The notes under the pieces are model-generated. The model did no database searches. It had not been told where the DNA came from and was given only the letters and a program-made list of their open reading frames with translations. The translations under genes were made by a program, and so were the position numbers. From a virus: DNA of 51,650 nucleotides. The DNA lies in IMG/VR virus record IMGVR_UViG_3300004154_000015, positions 1 to 51,650 of that record; one strand, 5' to 3'. Each line of letters begins with the position of its first letter. The first letter of the stretch is position 1. Positions 47,584 to 51,650 of the stretch are shown here, piece after piece.

Positions 47584-49499
47584 TGAACAATCCGCAAGAA
47601 ATTGCTTACATCCTTTCCTATCTGGAAGGGCTGAAGCCTGACCCTGTGCAAGTGGTGTCGGATTGGTCGGATCAACACCGCCTTCTTTCCGGCAAGGCCT
47701 CGTCCGAGCCGGGGCCGTGGCGCACAAGCCGAACGCCCTATTTGCGCGAACCGATGGATTGTTTGTCCGCAAACTCTCCCATAGAGCGCGTCGTTTTTAT
47801 GAAGGGCGCGCAGATTGGCGGGACGGAATGCGGCAACAACTGGCTGGGCTATATCATTCATCAAACACCGGGGCCGACGCTTAGTGTCAACCCGACTGTG
47901 GAGATGGCCAAGCGCAATTCCAAACAGCGCATCGAGCCGCTTATTGAAGAAAGCCCTGTTCTTCGCCAATTGATCAAGCCCGCCCGATCCAAGGATTCGG
48001 GCAACACGATTTTGGTCAAAGAGTTTCCGGGCGGCATTCTGGTGATGACGGGCGCAAACAGCGCGGCGGGGCTTCGCTCCATGCCCGTGCGGTTCCTGTT
48101 TTTGGATGAAGTTGACGCATTCCCCGGCGACGTGGAGGATGAAGGTGATCCCGTAGCTCTGGCCGAGGCGCGTACCCGCACTTTTGCGCGGCGCAAGATT
48201 TATATTGTTTCAACGCCGACGGTCAAAGGCCTGTCGCGTATCGAGCGTGAATATGAGGCCAGCGATCAACGCCGCTACATGGTGCCGTGTCCGCTATGCG
48301 GCACGTTTCAGTGGCTCAAATTCTCGCAGCTCAAATGGCCGCACAATGAACCCGACAAGGCAGCGTATGAGTGCGAACATTGCAGCCAGCTGTTTGCCGA
48401 GCATCACAAAACGGAGATGCTGGCGAACGGTTATTGGCAGGCTCACGCGCAGGGCGATGGGCGCACGGCAGGCTTCCATATTTCCAGTTTGTATTCGCCG
48501 CTGGGTTGGCGAAGCTGGGCAGAAATTGCGCGGGCATGGCTCGACGCGCAAGGTTCGGATGCTTCGATCAAATCGTTCAAAAACACCGAGCTTGGGGAAA
48601 CCTATGTCGAAAGCGGCGAAGCCCCAGAATGGCATCGCCTCTATGATCGGCGTGAAGATTACCGCATAGCTACCGTGCCAATGGGCGGCTTGTTCCTTAC
48701 AGCTGGCGTGGATGTGCAGAAAGACCGCCTTGAACTGGAAATCGTGGCATGGGGCCGCGACCGCGAATGCTGGTCAGTGGATTATCGTGTCTTGCAAGGA
48801 GATCCTGCCAAGGCGGATGTGTGGATCGCGCTCGACGCAGTGTTGGCCGAAAGCTTCACGCATGAAAACGGGGTCAATCTCGCGATCCTCAAACTCGCCA
48901 TCGACACGGGCTATGCAACGCAGGAGGTTTACGACTGGGTACGCCGTCAGCAAGGCGATAGGGTTTTAGCCGTCAAGGGCGTTGACCGCCTTGGTGCGCC
49001 GCTTGGCGCGCCCAGCCATATGGATGTGACGGTTGAAGGGAAACGCAAGCGGCGAGGCCTTCTGGTTTGGCCCGTGGGATCATCTTTCGCCAAGTCCGAG
49101 CTTTATGGGTGCCTTCGCAAAGACGCGCCGACGGACGAGCAAAAGGCGCAAGGCATTCGTTATCCGGCAGGATATTGCCACTTCCCCAAATACGGCGAGG
49201 ATTATTTCAAGCAGCTGACGGCGGAACGCCTCGTCACAAGCAAGAACAAACGGGGCTTCCCCTTCCGCGAGTGGCGCAAAGAGCGTGAACGTAACGAAGC
49301 GTTGGACTGCCGCGTGTACGCGCGCGCCGCCGCCGCCAGCGTCGGCATCGACCGCTTCAACGAAACTATCTGGCTCCGCCTTGAAACCGCCCTCGGCCTC
49401 GTCACGGAAGTCAACAGCCCCGCGCCGGAAGTCGCTACCGCACCGCCTCAGTCGCCACCCGCTCCACAACGCCGAACGATCAGGAGTAGTTATCTATGA
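47583..49499 (+). CDS. terminase large subunit, gpA family, 638 aa
   Basis: The P-loop-like KGAQIGGTE is at residues 74-82, Walker B FLFLDEVDAF at 171-180, and a zinc ribbon CPLC/CEHC at 236-239 and 264-267. The C-terminal nuclease domain (about 370-600) includes TAGVDVQKDRLELEIVAW. Length and motifs are those of the lambda gpA family. This motor and nuclease should cut and package DNA with cohesive ends, consistent with lambda-like head genes at the other end of the window. Confidence 0.95.
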   Translation: MNNPQEIAYILSYLEGLKPDPVQVVSDWSDQHRLLSGKASSEPGPWRTSRTPYLREPMDCLSANSPIERVVFMKGAQIGGTECGNNWLGYIIHQTPGPTLSVNPTVEMAKRNSKQRIEPLIEESPVLRQLIKPARSKDSGNTILVKEFPGGILVMTGANSAAGLRSMPVRFLFLDEVDAFPGDVEDEGDPVALAEARTRTFARRKIYIVSTPTVKGLSRIEREYEASDQRRYMVPCPLCGTFQWLKFSQLKWPHNEPDKAAYECEHCSQLFAEHHKTEMLANGYWQAHAQGDGRTAGFHISSLYSPLGWRSWAEIARAWLDAQGSDASIKSFKNTELGETYVESGEAPEWHRLYDRREDYRIATVPMGGLFLTAGVDVQKDRLELEIVAWGRDRECWSVDYRVLQGDPAKADVWIALDAVLAESFTHENGVNLAILKLAIDTGYATQEVYDWVRRQQGDRVLAVKGVDRLGAPLGAPSHMDVTVEGKRKRRGLLVWPVGSSFAKSELYGCLRKDAPTDEQKAQGIRYPAGYCHFPKYGEDYFKQLTAERLVTSKNKRGFPFREWRKERERNEALDCRVYARAAAASVGIDRFNETIWLRLETALGLVTEVNSPAPEVATAPPQSPPAPQRRTIRSSYL

Positions 49500-49681
49500 C
49501 TCTACCTGATCTTCAGAAATATCGGCAAATGGTGGAGAGTTTTGACTTGTCTGATGAGCAAAAAGACGAACTTATCATGGCTGTGTGGAATATTATGGGG
49601 CATTTTGTGGACCAAGCCTTTGGTGTCCATCCAGTGCAATTGTGTCAAAAGAACCGTGAAAGCAAGCACTTGACCCAATGA
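49496..49681 (+). CDS. small conserved phage protein, 61 aa
   Basis: Overlaps the terminase stop by four bases. It has a helical LSDEQKDELIMAVWNIMGHFVDQAFG segment that I know from small proteins encoded beside serine recombinases in alphaproteobacterial phages. Role unknown; possibly an excision or regulation factor. Confidence 0.65.
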   Translation: MTLPDLQKYRQMVESFDLSDEQKDELIMAVWNIMGHFVDQAFGVHPVQLCQKNRESKHLTQ

Positions 49682-49696
49682 TTTTGTGGATGTTTG

Positions 49697-49705
49697 TGTT
49701 ATAAT
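49697..49705 (+). promoter_or_regulatory. extended -10 promoter for the recombinase genes
   Basis: TGTTATAAT is a perfect extended -10. The nearest TTGACC is 24 bases away, too far for a standard -35. It would start transcription near 49712, before the ATG at 49740. Confidence 0.55.
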
Positions 49706-49739
49706 GGTGCGGGCAACGAAACGGATTAAAGTGAGAAAA

Positions 49740-50090
49740 ATGCCTATTCAAAGCGTGATTTATTGCCACACGGCCTGCGGCCCACAAGAAGGCCTAGACG
49801 TAGAGGCACAAAAACAGGAACGATTTTGCCGCGACTATGCGGTGGCGCACGGATGCGGGGTTATCGAAGTTTTTTCCGACTCTGGCGTGTCAGGTCTTTC
49901 AGAAAACAGATCGGGCTTTAATGCATTACTGGATTTTCTGCACCAACAACGAAAACCGTTTGCTGTCTTGGTTGCTTCGCGGGATAGGCTCGCGCGTGAT
50001 CTTGATTTGCTTCTGATATTGGAGAGAAAGCTCTCTGATTTATGTGCGCCCCTTGTTTTCGTAAATGAGGTGTATCAAAAGGTCGCATGA
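49740..50090 (+). CDS. catalytically broken serine recombinase domain protein, 116 aa
   Basis: A stand-alone resolvase N-terminal domain: VEAQKQERFCRDYAVAHG, FSDSGVSGL, the RSGFNALLDFL helix and SRDRLARD are conserved. At the active site the usual Y-x-R-x-S reads YCHTA, so both Arg and the catalytic Ser are absent. It overlaps the integrase start by four bases. It may be a regulatory partner or a decayed duplicate. I place the start at 49740, after the -10 element. Confidence 0.75.
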   Translation: MPIQSVIYCHTACGPQEGLDVEAQKQERFCRDYAVAHGCGVIEVFSDSGVSGLSENRSGFNALLDFLHQQRKPFAVLVASRDRLARDLDLLLILERKLSDLCAPLVFVNEVYQKVA

Positions 50091-51650
50091 TTAAATTTGC
50101 TGTCACTTATTGCCGTGTTTCCAGTGCCAAACAGGTCAAAGAAGGCCACGGCCTAAGTTCGCAAGAAACGCGCTGCCGCGAATATGCAAAGCATAAAGGA
50201 TATGAAGTCATCGAAACATTTTTCGATGAAGGCATTTCAGGCAGCCTTATCGAACGCCCCGGCATGCAGTCCATGTTGAGGTTTCTGCGTAAAAGAAAAG
50301 GCGAAATTATCGCCGTCATCATCGATGACATCAGCCGTCTTGCACGTGGACTTGAAGCGCATCTGGATTTACGAACTTCAATCGGTGCCGCTGGCGGTAA
50401 ACTGGAATCCCCTTCTATTGAGTTTGGCGAAGATTCCGACAGCATCCTTGTTGAGAATCTTCTGGCCAGCGTCTCGCAACACCAACGGCAAAAGAACGCC
50501 GAGCAGGTCAAGAATCGTATGCGGGCGCGCGTAATGAACGGTTACTGGACAGGAAAAGCTCCATATGGTTATCGCTACAAGTCCATGCCTAACCACGGCA
50601 AACTATTGGTTCGTGATGAGCCGCTGGCTTCAATCGTGCAGGAAGCTTTGGAAGGCTATGCTTGTGGGCGATTTGAAACACGACCGGAGATAAAATACTT
50701 TCTGGAAAGCCATGCCGTCTTTCCCAGAGGACATAATGGGCGAGTACATTATCAGCGCGTTGACGACATGCTCAACAATGCTCTGTACGCAGGATATGTT
50801 CATTTTCCACGATGGGATGTTCACTTCCAACCGGGAAAACACGAAGCCATAATCAGCCTTGAAACGTGGCAAAAGATCCAAGACCGCTTGAAGGGTCAGG
50901 CCAAGGCACCAGCCCGCGTGGATGTACATGATGACTTTCCTCTGCGCGGATTTGTGATCTGCGCTTGCTGCGGCCAGCCTATGACCGCTTGCTGGTCGCG
51001 AGGCAGGAAGAAGGCTTATCCCTATTACCTTTGCCAAACGAAGGGGTGTTCCGAATACAAAAAATCTGTCCGCAAGGAGAAAATGGAAACCGAGTTTGAA
51101 ATCCTTTTGAAAAGCCTGTGTCCATCTGAAGACATGTTCAAAATAGCTGTTGAAGCACTCAAGGATCATTGGCGGGAGGGGGAGAAGAACTTGGGACAGG
51201 AATCCATGCTCGCGAAAAAGGAACTGGCAGAAGTTGAAAAGAAGGTCGGGCAACTCATGGATCGGATTATCGCGACGGACTCGCCCAGCGTGATCAAGGC
51301 CTATGAAGAGCACATCAAAAATCTTGAGATTAGGAAGGCGGGATTAGCCGAGATTACGAAGAATTGCGGCAGGCCGTTAAAGCCGTTCGACCAAACTTAT
51401 CGAACCGCCCTTGAATTCCTCCGAAACCCGCAGAAACTCTGGGTTTCTGAGCGTATCGAGGACAAGAGAATTGTGCTGAAACTGGTTTTTGCGAAGCCTT
51501 TGGAATATTGCCAAAATGGCGGTTATCGAACCGCTCTAACTTCTTGTCCCTTCACACTTTTTCAGGGTTTTAGTAGCCCTAAGAAAGTTTTGGTGGAGCC
51601 AAGGGGGATCGAACCCCTGACCTCAACAATGCCATTGTTGCGCTCTCCCA
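50087..51650 (+). CDS. large serine integrase, partial at window edge (at least 521 aa)
   Basis: Catalytic Ser12 in TYCRVSS, the DEGISG motif and RLARG helix fit the serine recombinase domain; then a recombinase domain (about 165-270), a zinc ribbon (CACCGQPM ... CQTKGC, about 300-330) and a coiled coil (about 375-430). It reads without stop through 51591-51650, the 3' part of a tRNA-Ala gene, ending in the window as VEPRGIEPLTSTMPLLRSP. From the known alanine tRNA D-arm, a TGA is expected six or so bases beyond the edge. It inserts the phage at this tRNA. Confidence 0.88.
   Translation, partial: MIKFAVTYCRVSSAKQVKEGHGLSSQETRCREYAKHKGYEVIETFFDEGISGSLIERPGMQSMLRFLRKRKGEIIAVIIDDISRLARGLEAHLDLRTSIGAAGGKLESPSIEFGEDSDSILVENLLASVSQHQRQKNAEQVKNRMRARVMNGYWTGKAPYGYRYKSMPNHGKLLVRDEPLASIVQEALEGYACGRFETRPEIKYFLESHAVFPRGHNGRVHYQRVDDMLNNALYAGYVHFPRWDVHFQPGKHEAIISLETWQKIQDRLKGQAKAPARVDVHDDFPLRGFVICACCGQPMTACWSRGRKKAYPYYLCQTKGCSEYKKSVRKEKMETEFEILLKSLCPSEDMFKIAVEALKDHWREGEKNLGQESMLAKKELAEVEKKVGQLMDRIIATDSPSVIKAYEEHIKNLEIRKAGLAEITKNCGRPLKPFDQTYRTALEFLRNPQKLWVSERIEDKRIVLKLVFAKPLEYCQNGGYRTALTSCPFTLFQGFSSPKKVLVEPRGIEPLTSTMPLLRSP
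51591..51650 (-). tRNA. tRNA-Ala (anticodon GGC), 3' part; attR
   Basis: Read on the minus strand: D-arm end, anticodon stem CAACA / TGTTG, loop ATGGCAT with anticodon GGC, T-arm with GGTTCGATCC, and the acceptor 3' end closing in CCA at 51591-51593. About 16 bases of the 5' part are outside the window. The tRNA end is also the integrase C-terminal coding sequence on the other strand, so it marks the right attachment site. Confidence 0.9.

Noticed and set aside
49670-49705. TTGACC with TATAAT as a normal promoter
   Set aside because: Spacer of 24 bases is too long; I keep only the extended -10.

Overview
The window looks like a nearly complete temperate, tailed (siphovirus-type) prophage of about 51 kb in an alphaproteobacterium. 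The host guess rests on three things: the tail tip module (DUF2460, DUF2163, NlpC/P60 peptidase, large hub protein) has the order known from alphaproteobacterial phages and gene transfer agents; several small phage families (DUF6441-like and DUF6456-like) are typical of that class; and the right edge lies in a tRNA-Ala(GGC) gene. I cannot name a genus.

Layout. 1-209: probable left junction. 210-884 (-): orphan DNA methylase-like gene. 1033-8096 (+): head, neck and tail-tube genes in lambda-like order (gpW, portal, S49 protease with nested scaffold, decoration, capsid E, joining proteins, tube). 8093-8790: tail chaperone pair with an A AAA AAC -1 frameshift site. 8790-11330: tape measure. 11331-12589: an inserted cassette with a structured RNA, two small genes and a bacteriohemerythrin. 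12613-19993: tail tip, fibres, small membrane protein. 20041-21367: two morons (one a DUF4268 nuclease-like protein). 21399-22457: endolysin and overlapping Rz/Rz1 spanins. 22538-22882: a small gene with its own promoter.

22898-32081 (-): a five-gene accessory module: a multi-TM protein, a VirD4/TraD-like ATPase, and three proteins built from a RelA/SpoT-like nucleotidyltransferase fold and a shared about 90-residue N-terminal domain. 32153-34637 (-): a compact, mostly overlapping operon with two diverged copies of a cassette [small 'DL..GF' protein, Nudix-fold protein, Xre protein]. 34895-38271: two paralogous Xre-sensor regulators, two paralogous small helical proteins and an EgtD-like methyltransferase. 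These regions are the best candidates for an undescribed system.

38434-43468: the likely lysogeny switch (Xre repressor, two copies of a 19-bp operator), then primase/Toprim, a cytosine methyltransferase whose whole length is overprinted by a second open frame, a replication initiator and a putative late regulator. 43498-43587: promoter plus immediate terminator, like lambda pR'-tR'. 43799-49681: ParB-like, ParB-methyltransferase, HAD-like and CmoA-like genes, then terminase small and large subunits. 49740-51650: a catalytically broken small serine recombinase and a large serine integrase whose reading frame runs off the window through the tRNA-Ala gene.

In the excised circle the terminase and portal genes would be joined through the integrase and attP, so insertion opens the late gene cluster between packaging and head genes.
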